NCBI GenBank assembly: GCA_019843655.1
Contig: JACDQD010000002.1
Coordinates: 8,979,393 to 9,043,392 of the forward strand
Reading direction: 5' to 3'
Source: Lethocerus indicus
Lineage: Eukaryota > Arthropoda > Insecta > Hemiptera > Belostomatidae
DNA: 64,000 nucleotides
Shown in pieces: positions 14,601 through 29,186 of the stretch. The position numbers were made by a program, and so were the translations under genes. Below the pieces are notes generated by a model that worked only from the letters and a program-made list of their open reading frames with translations, was not told the DNA's origin and did not search any database. The number at the start of each line of letters is the position of its first letter. Position 1 is the stretch's first letter.

Positions 14601-17137
14601 TTCACGGTAAACATTTTAGAACGGCTTAATTTTGTTCATTTTAATTTTTCGTCTGGAAGGCGCGCGTGGCCGATGACGGCTCTCCCATTTGTTTGGCCTA
14701 ACCGGGCATTCATTATCAGTAATGGCCCTTAAAGCCCCATCACACTAGAAAATGGCTTTCAGAAGATGCCGCACAGAAGAGAGAATGAACTAAAAGAAAA
14801 ACTATAAAATGGCCTGGCGTAAGAAAAGTTGTTTAATGATTAACATCGACATTTACCCCACCAACAATAGGTTAGTTTTATTACAAACACTTGCAGGACG
14901 CCAATAATTAAATCGATAGTATTTGGCCCCAAACTAGTATAGTACGGGGATAGTATTCCCCGTCGCCTTAGTTCCCGGGCCATTGGGGGGGATGAATACC
15001 TTCTACGATAATTAATCGGAAAGTAAACCAACGACTATTTTACTTGTTTGTCTCCTAGACCAAACTACCTGAACCAGTCCCATAATTGAATCATCCTTCT
15101 CTTAAAGGATTACACCTAGTTTTTCAACCTTTATCATGTATTCGGTTTGGAACAGGTTTAATATAAAAAAATAAAAGGGAGGCGTACATAAGGTAAGGCA
15201 CGAATTTACATTTAAATAGAACCGGATCGATGCCGATACGGTATCGAGGGCAAGGAGCGGGCAGGAATCGATGTCCTTCGGAACTAGGCCTTGACCGCCT
15301 AGTGCTCTCCAATTGGGCCGCCCGTTTAGGGATTGTTACGTTACAGGACAAGATCAAGATCCCCGACTTTACTGGAGGGGGAGAGGCCTTACCGTGGCCC
15401 CAACGTTATTTCCCCATCGCGCCAATCTGCATTGCATTCAGTTTTCGTGCGGTGGCGTTTTCGCGTTACGCCCAAACCAGTGAACGATGCCGTGCACGGT
15501 TTCCACCGACCCATATTGTAGTTGCGTATCCAACAATCTATCAAACGGGAATATATATAATAAAATGTCTGTATATCTCTTTGGCTCTATAACCCATTCC
15601 AGGACGGCATGTGATACTATTTTGAATGCTAATATACATAAAGCCGGCGATCCGCGTGAATTTCTAATATTGTCATTCGTGCTGTTCCTGTTATTTGGTA
15701 TTGGGAAAGACCTATTTTGTCTATTTTCAGCGATATCCGACTGAATAAAATTCAGCGGGGAAAAGCGTAGCATTGGAAATAGGTAATATTATCGTCGGGC
15801 ACTATTCGGTCGGTATTCTGTAGGTTAGATCGGACCCTAGATATCTCTCTTTTGAATGGGAATCGAACCGACTGGTCGAATAGGGGTCGGCGTCAAGAGT
15901 CGAACACGAAGTGAAAGCGGGCCGGGCTCATTAGAGGATTGAGTGGATGGAATATGTCATTACTAATACTGCCGACGACCATCGACACCGCCAAATTGGT
16001 CCCTATTGAAACACCAAGGTGTCCTACCTGGCATCAGAATCTGCATTATTTTTATTCGACAGCTACGGTATATAAAAATTTTCGAGAAGAAATAGTAACA
16101 AATATAAATCGGACTATAGTATGTGTTGTACCCTCCCTCCCTCCCATCCTTCTCTCCCTCCTTGTCTCTCTCCTTAACGTGAATTTAATTTTTTTCTTTT
16201 AGTTGTAACTCATTAAGGTTCAAGTAAGAGACTGGGTTTCTGTGAAATTAATCACTGACACCAAGGTACTTAGTCTTGAATTACTGTTCCCAAAAAATAT
16301 CAAATCGTTATTTGGGTCAGTGCTAGGCGCATAATAACACCTTCCGCAGAAAAATTTAAGCGAGGAAAATCTCCCAAATCAAATTATCATTTTTAATATA
16401 TTGAAAATCAATAGCAATTATCTTACTAAATTTAGTCCTAGAAAATTAGTTCTGGAGGTACACTAATCGATTAGTTGCAACTGTAAGAACAGTTACCGTG
16501 ATTGTTGCCGTTATAAAAAATATACAGTAAATAGGAAACTGTATGTTTGTGTATTCGGAAAGCATTCTGTTACATTTTAGAGCGTTAGGACTTCGATAAT
16601 ACTGTTAACATTATCCGGGCGGCAGCGACCGCAAACCCAATTACCGCTAAAAGCGATTCCGGCCACGAACGGAGGAAACATAGTTTCCTAATTAAGACGA
16701 AAGTGTAGGCCCTCGACCGCGAATGAAGGCGACAGTCGGTCAATCTACTGCACTCCCAATAACAGAAATTCAGCTACGGCAAAGCCCGATTAAACTCTTT
16801 AAGTAGACCATCAATGAAGCGTTATTATAACGGGCTTACCAACTATATAATTTAATTTAATGAAACGATTTCATTTTTCTTCATTTCTTAATACAGTTAA
16901 GTCCAAGTATGGACTTAATCCAATAACGTGGGCCTTTATTTTTAAATCATTGCAGATATGTTTACGCAGAAATATTCCCTACTTTCCATCTCAAAACAGT
17001 TAATGTTTTAATTCTGAAAACTCTCGAATTACTTCATTAATAACGCCCTCAAATAAATTAGTTGTTATTTAACAAATTGCCGATGTTGGATGAAGTGACT
17101 GACAGGTTGATATAACTTATGAATGAATCTGTTGCAG
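5626..17137. other. Long non-coding stretch upstream of the channel gene
   Basis: I see no exon chain, tRNA or recognisable transposon protein. Several open frames exist, for example 7347-7712 minus and 13617-13997 plus, but none resembles a known family. The stretch is relatively GC- and CpG-rich, with conserved-looking islands near 10200-10550, 12100-12300, 14090-14320 and 15200-15900 that could be regulatory. Upstream untranslated exons and the promoter of the channel gene may lie here, since its first coding exon seems to begin at a splice acceptor (AG at 17136-17137). Confidence 0.45.
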
Positions 17138-17147
17138 ATGTCCTAAT
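17138..17147 (+). promoter_or_regulatory. Two-codon upstream ORF next to the channel start codon
   Basis: After a likely splice acceptor (AG at 17136-17137) the exon begins ATG TCC TAA and then, one base later, the chosen start ATG at 17148. The upstream frame therefore codes for two residues and stops next to the main start. If the acceptor is used, this minimal upstream ORF would be in the mature mRNA and could reduce or tune translation. The start at 17148 was chosen because it opens a good signal peptide and stays in phase with the next exon. Confidence 0.4.
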
Positions 17148-17233
17148 ATGGGTCAGAGGAATAAGCTGCTGGGAGCGGCGTATTTCTGCATTGTAGTTTG
17201 GGCAGTCTCCCTGGGCGCCGTCTCAACAAGCAT
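17148..17233 (+). CDS. pHCl-1: Channel first coding exon: signal peptide
   Basis: The exon encodes MGQRNKLLGAAYFC followed by a hydrophobic stretch ending LGAVSTS, a typical signal peptide. It ends in phase 2 before GTAAGT. Joined to the exon at 18757 it gives an isoleucine codon and an open frame into the conserved extracellular domain. Confidence 0.75.
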
Positions 17234-20200
17234 GTAAGTTATCACTTGAATGTTAAACAGATTTAATCGTAATTATTTGCGATTAAAAGGAAAATATATT
17301 TTACGCGTAAACAGAGGGTATACGAGATTGGACCACCAGGTTATATGAAACTAGAATTTATATGCAAACAAAATCAACTGCATCTAAGCGTGGATGCTAT
17401 AAGAGAAAGCTCATAAAGTGCAGCACGGTTGGTAATTAATTTCAGTTTAACAGAAAAGCTTTCACTATTTATTCTTGAGTAAGATTAATTGACAGCAGAC
17501 GGAATATTGGACATTTTAAAAATATCATCTACTTCGTTTAAAGTTGAGATATATGACCTTTTAACATTCTGATATTTTTAACTAACGCAAAAATTAATTA
17601 TAGATAATATAATCGACATTTTTTCTTCATTGTTCGCGTGACCTAAAGTGACATAGAACTTCTATTCTCATGAATTTGTTGGCATCCCAGAGATCGATTG
17701 TAGGAGGCTAGTCCAAAATTCAATGTTCGCAAAAATCAGTGAAACTACTATAGTCTATCCCCAATTGTATAATGGTCGTTAATACAAAAATATAGCGGTA
17801 TAGCACACGCATATTCCATGCACATCATTAAGTCATTCCGTGATTTAATTATTTAACAACCCCCAATTATACTTCTCGACAGCATAACCCGAATGTACTG
17901 CAAAATTAGATGGCGATTTTTTTCATGCTATTCTTCGTTTGAAACGCGTAGAAAAATATTGTATTTTCACTTCAGAAACTAGATATTATCACTGCGCGTT
18001 ATTTTTTTTTGTAAATTAATTCCTCATTTCGAGAATTGATTTTTCAATAATCGTACGGTTCTTTTCTTTCAATGTTTCACCTCAATAACATTTTCTGGGA
18101 TGATCATTGCTTTCACTAGAATAAGAATTTTATATTTATTTCTTCATCATTTCGGCCGCTCTTGGCATATTTAAAACTCGATTAGATTAGAACTCGATTC
18201 CCATAAAACAAGTGACTGTACTATAAAACAAAGTACATAATCCAAATGAGCATGGTATAGTTTACGTGTGCCTCCCGTTTAGTCAATGGAAATATGCAAT
18301 TGAAAGACATTTCGGTGCAACACCGGGATTCTGTGACGGGTCGGACGCGTTAATCTGCCGGGACCCAGTCATCGGTAATTTTGGTATTCCCGTTCAATTC
18401 GAGTGGCGAGTGCACACTAATGAGAGTAGATAAAAGTGATTGAAGGGGTATTCCAGAGTCACCGGTAATTGGGGTCCGGCAGGTTAAACGCGGCAGTGAT
18501 GTAAAAGCGTTGACGGGGTTCGAATCCCGGTATCTGACTGACTTGTCTTTCAATTTCTAAATTATATAATCTTTTAGTACCAGTACGATATTCAGTTACG
18601 AGGCGCCTCTATTAGTAAATGAATCTTCAACCGAGGTGAGTCACATCCACATACTCTTCTTCAAATGAATGGCACTCTACACACTCACACTCATTACACT
18701 ATTTTATATAAACATTATAGCGCAATAAACGATTTTATTGATAATAAAATTTACAGATTTGAAGAGGGGAGATCGGATAAGGAAATTTTGGACAATCTAC
18801 TCCAAGGAACCAGATACGACAAACGCCTTCTGCCCCCGGTCACGGGTCAGTCGACATTTTATTTTTTACCACAGTGATATATATTTATTTCACAAAAATG
18901 CATATGTTGAGGTTTGCTATTTCCTTATATGGTTCATTGACAGTTGTTATATGGAAGCTTTAAACCGTAAAATTAAGTACCCGGAACGCAGACAATATAT
19001 GCAGTGAACCATTTGGGACACATCCACTGACCAGCGTAACAAAATAAATTACCGCGCGGTTCATATCGTTCAATGGCGTAGTCACGCACTGCTCGGGTTG
19101 CGGAATATTGAATGCTTCTTTCAACCGTAACAAACTCATGATTGAAATGAAATTTGAACGAAAAATGTTGTATTATTCCAATTTTGGATTTCCAATGTGT
19201 TATTTTATTTATTATCAACCGTCAGGAATGTTTATTGGTTGTGTTTCAGGGACGCTGACTGTGAATGTAAGCGTTCTATTACTCAGTCTAGCTTCTCCGG
19301 ACGAATCCAGTCTGGTAAGTGAAAGATAGTCTAATTTTAATAAATGTAGCTATGTTGTAGACAGAGGGAAAATATAAAAATACTTAATACTTGCGATAAA
19401 TACGTCCATTCGAAGATCATCAACAAATAATACTAGAAAAAGGATCCGAAACTAAGATGAGTAAACTTCAGAATAACGTTAATTTTACATCAGAATTAAC
19501 GTTAACATGACGAAGTCATGTCACGAATTTATGCTAGAAATAGAGCGAATACTACTACTAAATTGAATAAAGAAATTTCGAGAGTCCGTCATTTCCTTTT
19601 TTACTAACAGGCTGCTTGCCTGTTCATTCCAATACCAGGGTAGCCAGGGTGCTTTCAGCCCGCTTTTCGTGCCAATGGTCCAGGGCATTGGTTTTTAAAT
19701 GTGTTTGTGGCTCAAATTGAGCACAGTGTAGTACCGCATGGAGGCGTGCACTCTAAATACGGAAGGAAATAATACTGTTTATACAACGCGCTGAATATAA
19801 CGGAATATAGCTGAATATATACTGGTTAGATCATAGCATCTAACCCAACTCTCCTTGCTTAGATTCCAACCCCTAAGATTTCCCCCTTCCTTCTTTTCTA
19901 TCAATATTAACCCAACAAACCTTTCTTAAATTCACTAAATGCGACCCAATGGGACTCAACGCGATCCAATTCGTCCCAATGCGATTCAATATATAACCGC
20001 GAGCAGTTCTGCCACGGGCAGAACTAATTCGGCAAAGTGTGGAGAGAGACAATCGAAACCAAGGAGACCACGGGACAGACAGACATACTGTAAACTTAAT
20101 ATATATAGAAATGATGATATCCAACAGGGAAGGATAGAAAACTGGATAGAACACTGGTGTGTAGAATTTTAAACACGATAAATCGAATTATTCTGATAAA

Positions 20201-23200
20201 TGAACTTTTTTTATCGACAGAAATACGAAGTTGAATTTCTGCTACAACAACAATGGTATGATCCACGACTTATGTATTGCAATCAGACCAAGTATGACTT
20301 CTTGAACGCGATACACCACCACAAAGATGTCTGGCTGCCGGACACCTACTTCATCATGCACGGGGATTTCAAGGACCCACTCATCCCCGTTCATTTTGCC
20401 CTAAGGATCTTCCGCAATGGGACGGTCAACTATCTCATGAGGTAACATCAGTGGATGTTGATCCCATACCCCAGAAAAAACAATCCCGATCTATTCTGAT
20501 ATAAAAAATTGAAATTAATTTTTCTTTTCAGACGGCATTTGATCCTTTCCTGTCAAGGGGCTTTGGACATTTTCCCCTTTGATGACCCAATGTGTTCCTT
20601 TGCTATGGAAAGTAGTAAGTCAGACATAAAATATCCGATCCGATAATAAATAAGTTATTTAATATAATTATTCCTATCAAAGTATTATTACCTTATGCAT
20701 TATATGCTTGGCAATGTTTTTGATCATTTTACCCTTCTATTATACCTTGATTGTATCATTTCAGTTTCATATGAGCAATCAGCTATCAAATATGTTTGGA
20801 AAAATGATGAAGGGACTTTAAGAAAGTCTCCATCATTAACAACACTCAATGCATATCTTATAGAAAACCGAACTCTTGTTTGTCCCATCAAAGCCAGCTG
20901 GAGAGGTCAGTTGTTTTATAATAATTTAAAGCATAAGTATTTTATTTTTTCTTTCTTGATAATTAACATCCCATTATAAATATATGAAATATATTTTTAA
21001 AGTGACTGCGTAAAATGGATGTTTTTTATTATTATTTACATAAATACATAATACATTTTACTCATATTAAAATTACGGTTGTATTAATCTTTTTATTTTT
21101 GTTAAATTTAACCATTTAATTTTTTTAAGTTTAATTCTACTAATTACTAATAACTTAATGTTGCACACTGATAATTCTGTACGACAATCATTAATAGAAC
21201 ACAGTAATTTCTATCATCTACTTAATAATTTTAAAATGAAAGAAATTAGTATTTTACTATTTCTACACATTTTCACACCTGTTGTGTTTGTTCACTTGCT
21301 CATTTTAGTAACTGTAGCCATATTCAATATTTAGTAATACCAGTTATTTTCTAACTTGGTTACGAATTAAGCCTATTTTACTGCTGTGTATTATACATTG
21401 TTTGCAAGATTTGAGTTATTTTTATTTTGTTTATAATCAATATTTTCAGAAATAAAGGAATGTGATTTAAAAAAATAAATAAATATGACACAGTAGTATG
21501 CAATTTTGATGTATGGTATTTCCAGTTCATAAGATTCTGCCTATTGATAAACTACAATTTATTCACTGTATATGTATTAAAATACAACTACAAATTGTCT
21601 GCTTAATTTTAACTTTGAGTAATTGTATATTCTGAATTAAATATAGTATAAAATTTTTATTTTCAATATTTCTCCAACATGGAATCCACAGTTCATCCGT
21701 TATTGTTTTATGCAACTGATATAATTCTGTCAGTTATATTTTTGCAAGAATTTGCATGAGGTCCTTTGGTAATTTATATTCCGTAGTATTCTGTCTGTTA
21801 TATTTTTGGTCTGTTTCTCTTTTAAAAATTTTTCTATTATATTGTAGAAAATAACAAATTGGTGTATGTCTCCTTCATAAGTCTTCAGTACACATGGTAA
21901 TGTCTTAGCTTGGATCTTTTTCTTAAACATTAATTAATATTTTCTTAACTTATTAAATATTTTGTCAAAATATACCATAATTATTCCACCATACTAATTA
22001 CCTATGGCACCATTATACATTTTTAAAACTATTCGTGTTAAATGTAACTCATAAAATTGTGAATTGTAGATAACACTATTTACTTATATTTTCACTTCTA
22101 CGTATTTTTTTAAAAGCTACTAATAATTATTCTAATTATTTTTTTTACTGATAGCTTTATTGTACAAAGACTACAAAAATTACCGCCATTCTTCCAATTG
22201 ACATGTAAACATTAGAGTTCTCAAATATGATCACCACATGTTGCAAATTTAAAGTAAGTATTCGTGCAGACCTCCAACACTTAAAAATATCATTTAATAG
22301 AGGCATGCAGTAAACACAAGAGAAATTGAAGAAACAGTAAGATTATTGTATATTATGAACCAACTAGATAACAATAGGTTTCTATTAACTTAGTTAAAAA
22401 TGTACTGGAGTTCTCCATTTAAAAAAGGATAATATTTGATGCTAGTAGAGTGTATGCAGCTGTAATATATACTGTGAACTGATCCATAATAAGATGTTAG
22501 TTAAATTAATTTAAATATAAATTAATTAGTGACAGGGACAGAAGATAAATTAAAGTCATTAAAAGCTGAAACTGGAATAATTTGTACATATAATTAATAC
22601 AATGCAATATCTTCAATCCCTAATACAAAATTATCAAGCCTAATAATACATAAATTTAACCTGGTCTTGTTTATTTTTAATACCAATCTAAGAAATTATA
22701 TTCATTGATCTAGAACAAATTATATTTATTTGAAATCTAAAGTCACTTACCTTTGAAATCACAGTCTGCTTATTAATATCAGGAACAAGAAATATTAAAA
22801 TTATCTTAAAACCAATCATTTCTTGTTTTTGAAAAATTTTTAATAACTTTATACAAAATAATGTCAGTGTTTCTTATTAAAATCAAGCCCCCTAGTTGAA
22901 ATTCTGTCCTTATGAACAAAAATATTTTTAAATATAATATATTTAAAATAATAATAATATATTAAATTAAAGTAATAATCAAGGATTAAATATTTAATAT
23001 TGATTATTACAATTTCCATCTAACACTAAACTCTCTAAATGAGTATAACTACAACCACAGAGCTGAATAATGATAATGTAGTTGTAGGGCAAAAAAATTT
23101 AATATGATTGGGCAGAATATTTGATTTATGTGAAAATCTTTCAATGTTTCACATGTCTTTATTTCTTTTTATCTTTAAGCACTTTTGAATTTGCATGTCA

Positions 23201-26200
23201 CACTATTGATAAAGGAACAACAAAATACTTTTGTTAATATTTTCAATTTTTAAATCATAAATTTGAGTATGAGTGCATTCTACACCACTGTAATCTAAAA
23301 ACATTTTAAGCTTCATTTAGCACACTGCCTTTTTGAAATTTTAAGCATGTAGAATAAGCATGTGGAAGATTAACATGTTGGGATAGTCAGATTACTACTT
23401 CAAGTTAAATGCTTTAATGACCTCTTTCACCTGCTGCTGCTTATATTACCTAATAAAGGGTAACACAAATTTCACTAAAATACTGAACTACTTATCATGT
23501 TAAATAAGTATTTATTCTAAGTACCTCTTGTAAGATTTCTTACATTAACTTGTATGTATATTTGGTTTTTGAGATATTGAGATGGTTTTGAGATATAACA
23601 GATACGCATTTTTAAGAATTATTATACTCCATTTCTGATATATTTTATGCAATATAATTTGGATACAGATAATTTTATTAATTATGAATGAACAAAATTA
23701 ATTAATGCTTTGAATTCATATTTAATGTTTTTAATTTATTTACTATATTTAAATAAAGACAATTGATAGATTTAATTAATTTTATGAATTGAATTACTAC
23801 TTATTGAATTACTAAAATTGTGAATTCTAGTCTTCCATAATGATTCTCATAATACAATGATAGCATAATAATTTCACAGTTAGATCTTGTTTAACTCTTT
23901 CTTCAAAGTTCCTTCCAAGCTTCCTACATATACTTTCGAATGTATGCTTTTACTAGCACTGATAAATATTACCCTGCAACTTCCCATTATCTAGTGATAT
24001 GTTATAATTAATAAATTACTCACCACAGCACTCCTTTATTACACATAATTGAATTCCTTGTCTAATGAGTCTGGAACATTGAGCATTAAATAACAAGTCC
24101 GTGAGTCTTAGGTGACAGTGGTTTGTTTTAGCAGATGGGGATGGAACAGAGGAAGCAGGCATATGCTCCCTTTGTCAACGCAGGTTCGAAGAGCAAGGTA
24201 AACTATACGGACTTAAAAGCCATGTGTACTTGCTTATGGAGGAGATGATAACGACTCAGATTTCAATACTGTATCAACCTTTTTATTTGATACTATGTTC
24301 CTAGTTGAATGTGTTTGTTCTTAAATTTGCGAAATATTCAGTAACCTACTTTCATTGTTTCAGTTTTATGCATTACCTACCATCAGCAAGGCTTTTGCAA
24401 GAGATAGCTTTTAATTAACATTTAGTAAAGAATTGCAGATATAGAAAATGACTAATGTAAACAGTAATAGTCAAAGTTCAATATTGTATAAAAAATAGAT
24501 AATTCCCTTTAACAATTTGCAAGTCAAATATAAATACAATATAAGGAGAAACTTCAACTTGGTACCGAAAATATTAGTTTCAATATATTATTTATTTTTA
24601 ATACTTTAGAGATTAGAAACATAAATAAATTGTAGATATCAATGGCCATAATTTACTGATCAAGTTTTTTTATATTTTGAAACAATTATTATTTTTGAAA
24701 TACATTGCATTAATTACTTATGTTGACAGCCATAATAAAATTATGAATAATAGAATAAATTAATGAATGATACCAAGGCAAAATAGCACTCAGTGGTATC
24801 CAGTAATTTTTGTAATAAAAGCTGTACTGTGTGCCAGTTTATTCATATTATGAATAATAAGGTTCAATTCCATTGAACTATCAAGTAACACAAAGTACCA
24901 GTTTATATAATTAAAAGTAAAAATGCAATATTTAGTATTGAAAGAAATGCACAAATAATAACCAATAATATGTAATATACAACAGACAAAATTTCAATTT
25001 CAGTTTGTTTTTAATAAACCAGTGATCATAAGGAGCTTTGTAAAATATATTACATTCATGTTTTGTTTACTTTTGCATGAGCTTTTCTTTTTTTTAGTAT
25101 TATGTCATATCTTCTATTGTACAATCATCAAAAGAACGATTAACAATATGAATTTAAAAAGATGTATGTCAAAACTACTGAATATGCTGATTGCTTTTAT
25201 TATTGATATCATGCATGTAATTCTTACTTTAAATCTCCTGCTTTACTTTAACCATTTACATGCTATAAAATGTTGGGGGGTTATCATATTTTAAGCAATA
25301 AATACTCTTCTTAAAATAGTACAGGTAAACAAATCTTACTAATGTACTAAAGGAATTAAAGCAACCTAATCAACTTGAATTCAAGATCTATCACAAATTT
25401 ACTACAGAAGGAGAACAGTGCAATAAAGTATATTACTATTTTTTTTCTTACAATTTTAACAATGGATGTAAATTTAACTAAAATATTAATTTTTAATGTT
25501 AAGTGATTGATTGTTTCATTATAATTAGGTCAAAGATTAAACAATATTTTTTATTTCACAATCATGAATATTATGCACTATTATGTAGAATAAAATTTAA
25601 AAATGCGAGTAATCATTTGTTTCTTGGAAAAAAACATGATTGATGTAATATATATGTAACCAAGAGGTAAGAGACTGTGTGATAAAATGCTCATAACAAT
25701 AAGTCTGGTAGATAAATGCTTGCTTTGAATATATATATCCAAAATAGTTGTTACTATAAAATTCAACATTTCAAAAAATTATAAATGTTTAATTAGCATG
25801 TTCTAGTTATTTTCTTAAAGATAAAAGTCCATTCTACTTTTTTGAAACAATTTAACTAAAAGAAATATATAATTTTAATATTGATTTTAATTTTATCATA
25901 ATATGAGAAAAAATTGACAGTATGTAATATGAAATAATATATGCTTTATATATATTAGTGTATAGAAACAACTTATTTTACAGGAAATTATAGCTGTTTG
26001 AAAGTAGATTTAATATTCACCAGAGACAGAGCTTTCTATTTCACAACTGTATTCATCCCTGGAATTATTTTAGTCACATCATCATTTATAACTTTCTGGT
26101 TAGAATGGAATGCGGTACCAGCAAGGGTAATGATTGGTGAGATAATTGATTTTGTAACATAGACCACTTATTGACTTTATATATTTATATTTATCCAGAT

Positions 26201-27814
26201 TTATATAAATATATAAACATGATAAACAAACAAATTTATAAATAAGGTATGACCTAATTGAGTAACTTTTTTTTAGGTGTTACAACAATGCTCAACTTTT
26301 TCACCACCTCAAATGGTTTTCGGTCAACACTGCCTGTTGTTTCAAATTTGACAGCAATGAATGTGTGGGATGGAGTATGCATGTGCTTCATATATGCAAG
26401 TCTATTAGAATTTGTTTGTGTCAACTACGTGGGTCGAAAAAGACCACTACATAATGTAGTCTACAGACCAGGGGAAAACCCTGTCACTCAGGTGAATATA
26501 ATGAAATATTAATGTTCATATTTTGTCATTTAGACATAAATTATTACTTCACTTTTTTATACTCTTATGCTACTCTTCAGCTGCCAAAAATTATGAACAC
26601 TTTTAACTGTTCAAGATAAGAATTTGTTTTTCCTTTTATAAAATGCCATTATTTCTTTAGATACATATTTAAGTTCTTAAGCTGCTGCTCTATTTGCCAC
26701 TTAGGCTAAAAGTAAGAGACAGAATCATAAAAAACAGCATACTCTATAAATGTAGAAGCAATACCTTTTTAAAATGGCCAATACTTATTGACACACCTGA
26801 AAATTAGCATGGATAAGTTTTAATACCATAGTATTTTACTATATTACCAAATATTAATTTACATTTAGTTTTCTATTCTCGTACCAATTTCAAATTTACT
26901 AGCTACCAGTAACATGTTCCAATGTTCTTAGTTTTATTTGCCCAGTACAACTTATTTTTGCTGTGCATCATTACTTTGCATTTTATCATAATATGTGTAT
27001 CCAAATAGCATGCCTTGTTGTATATTTCTAAATTACTTTAATAATATAGTAGTAAACTTAATATAATATTAAAATCATTTTATCTTGGCATGTAGTTAGA
27101 ATACATTAAGAATGTCACAAACCAACTTAAAAAGGTAAAAATGAAGATATTCTATTTTAACAATACCAGAAAACTATAAACTTTTTAATAATTACTATTC
27201 CTTTTAAATCACTGTATGACGTAGTTTTATACCAAACTAGCAGAGTAGTTTACATAACAATACATTAAATAACAAATTATTTTAAACAAGCTTTTATCAG
27301 CTTACTGACAGCACAGGAAGCCTCTGATCCAAACACAAATACAACACATCATTTTTTTCTTAAACCACAATCAAATAATCATTCAAGTATTGCATTTTTG
27401 CACTCAATACTTATCTCACATTTTCTATCACATGGCTTATTTCTGCGAAAATTCTGATTCAAAATTACTAAAAATGGAACCAAACTAAATTTCTATATTA
27501 GGTAAATGTGTGATCATTATGACAACATGATAACATTTAATATAAAATATAGAGTATATTGGAATCATAAGCGTTCTTGGTCATAATTACATTCATTCTT
27601 TTTCTGTAGTTACTTTTATTTATAGTACTATTGTTACTTTTTGTGGAATTTTTCTTATAAAATGTTCTACTTTCAATCATTAAATTTGTAACACCGATGT
27701 GTCCATTAAGCAAATATAAAAAATATGACATTCACTAACAGTTTCAGTACAGTGGCACAGTTTGGAATTAAGCTTAGGCTAACTTCTTGTGACTCATAAC
27801 ATGTGTTTAAAATT

Positions 27815-27849
<35 letters not shown>

Positions 27850-29127
27850 TATTTATTTCCATGTATACTTTGGAGAAGGTGTTGACATTGAAACAATTTA
27901 ATAGTTCATATAGGTACACCTTTTTTGTACAAACTTTGCCATGCTGTACTTGCAGTACATGATGCAATGATTGGTTATCTACATTTCTAGTTACCAAACC
28001 CTTGAAATATATACTTCCTCCAATAACACTGCGCTTTATAAAAATGGGCACATTGGTGTTGTCCGGGAGCGCATGTGCTGTGAGTGTGTGTGTGTCTGTG
28101 TTGCAGCGGTTACCAGCTGTCCTCAGCCGCATTGGCATTATATTGGCCACACCGTTGGTAAGAGAAAACTACTTACAAACAATGACAGGATTCCTTTCAT
28201 AATGTTACTACACTGTTTTGTTATTTTCGCTCGTAATTCACTGTTTATTTACATTCATAATGGATTTATACTACATAATTTGAGTCACATTTATGTTTCG
28301 GTCGCCAGCATTGCTTATGAATGAATTGTTTTTTAGCTGTTCAGTTTGCCTCTGTTATGGAATCGCTTGTGCCTCAGGCTATTGATTATAAACTTTCATT
28401 TAATACTGATAATAAGCACTCATGACATGCAAATAAAAAATGAAAGAAGTCCTTAACTTAGTCTGTTCAAAGGTTTAATTTGATTTGTGCATTTTTAAAA
28501 CTTAACAAGAAAAAAAGAAAGGACTTGAAAATTTACGTGCTGGTTTTGTAGTAATCTTTTGGTTAACTGCTGCATCCATGGTAACATACACAGTACATCA
28601 TTATTGCATCATAATAATATTAATTAAACATTTGAATTTTATATGCACGTTGTATCAAATCAGTGATGTATAGTAGGAGTATTAATAATTAGTTTTGTTT
28701 TTGTGTTATAACCAATATTAAAAGTTGTTAAAAGATTGTAAAAAATCACTTACAATTAAACTAAATATAGCAATTTATATAGCAGAATAAATTGTTAAAT
28801 TTTGTCATTTGAGAAATGTTAGCATATATATAATTCTTATACAACCCAGTAAGTATTTTTGTTCACTGAAGTTTAAATCCCCAGATATTTAGATTTGACA
28901 ATTCATCATGAGATTATCATGAGATTCACCTATTAAAGGTAGCAGACATCTGAAACTGGTCTAGAAATATACTCCAATTAGGAGAGCTCAGTGTCAGATT
29001 AGATACAAATTTTGATGTGACCAGAAGCAGTTTAATATATTATATTTACAAGATGCATCTTGTCAAAATTTTAAGCTCTTGGTTTCTATCAAAAAATGTC
29101 TGCACACCATTTATTAGCTAATTATTT

Positions 29128-29186
<59 letters not shown>

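Noticed and set aside
15230..15773. Several overlapping frames of 62 to 120 codons on both strands
   Set aside because: Frames open in several phases at once indicate base composition rather than coding. No protein family is recognised.
18350..18553. Minus-strand frame ending the B-box-like region
   Set aside because: It looks superficially protein-like (TCRTPITGDSGIP), but it is intronic, has no domain, and GDSG here lacks the rest of the S1 protease pattern.
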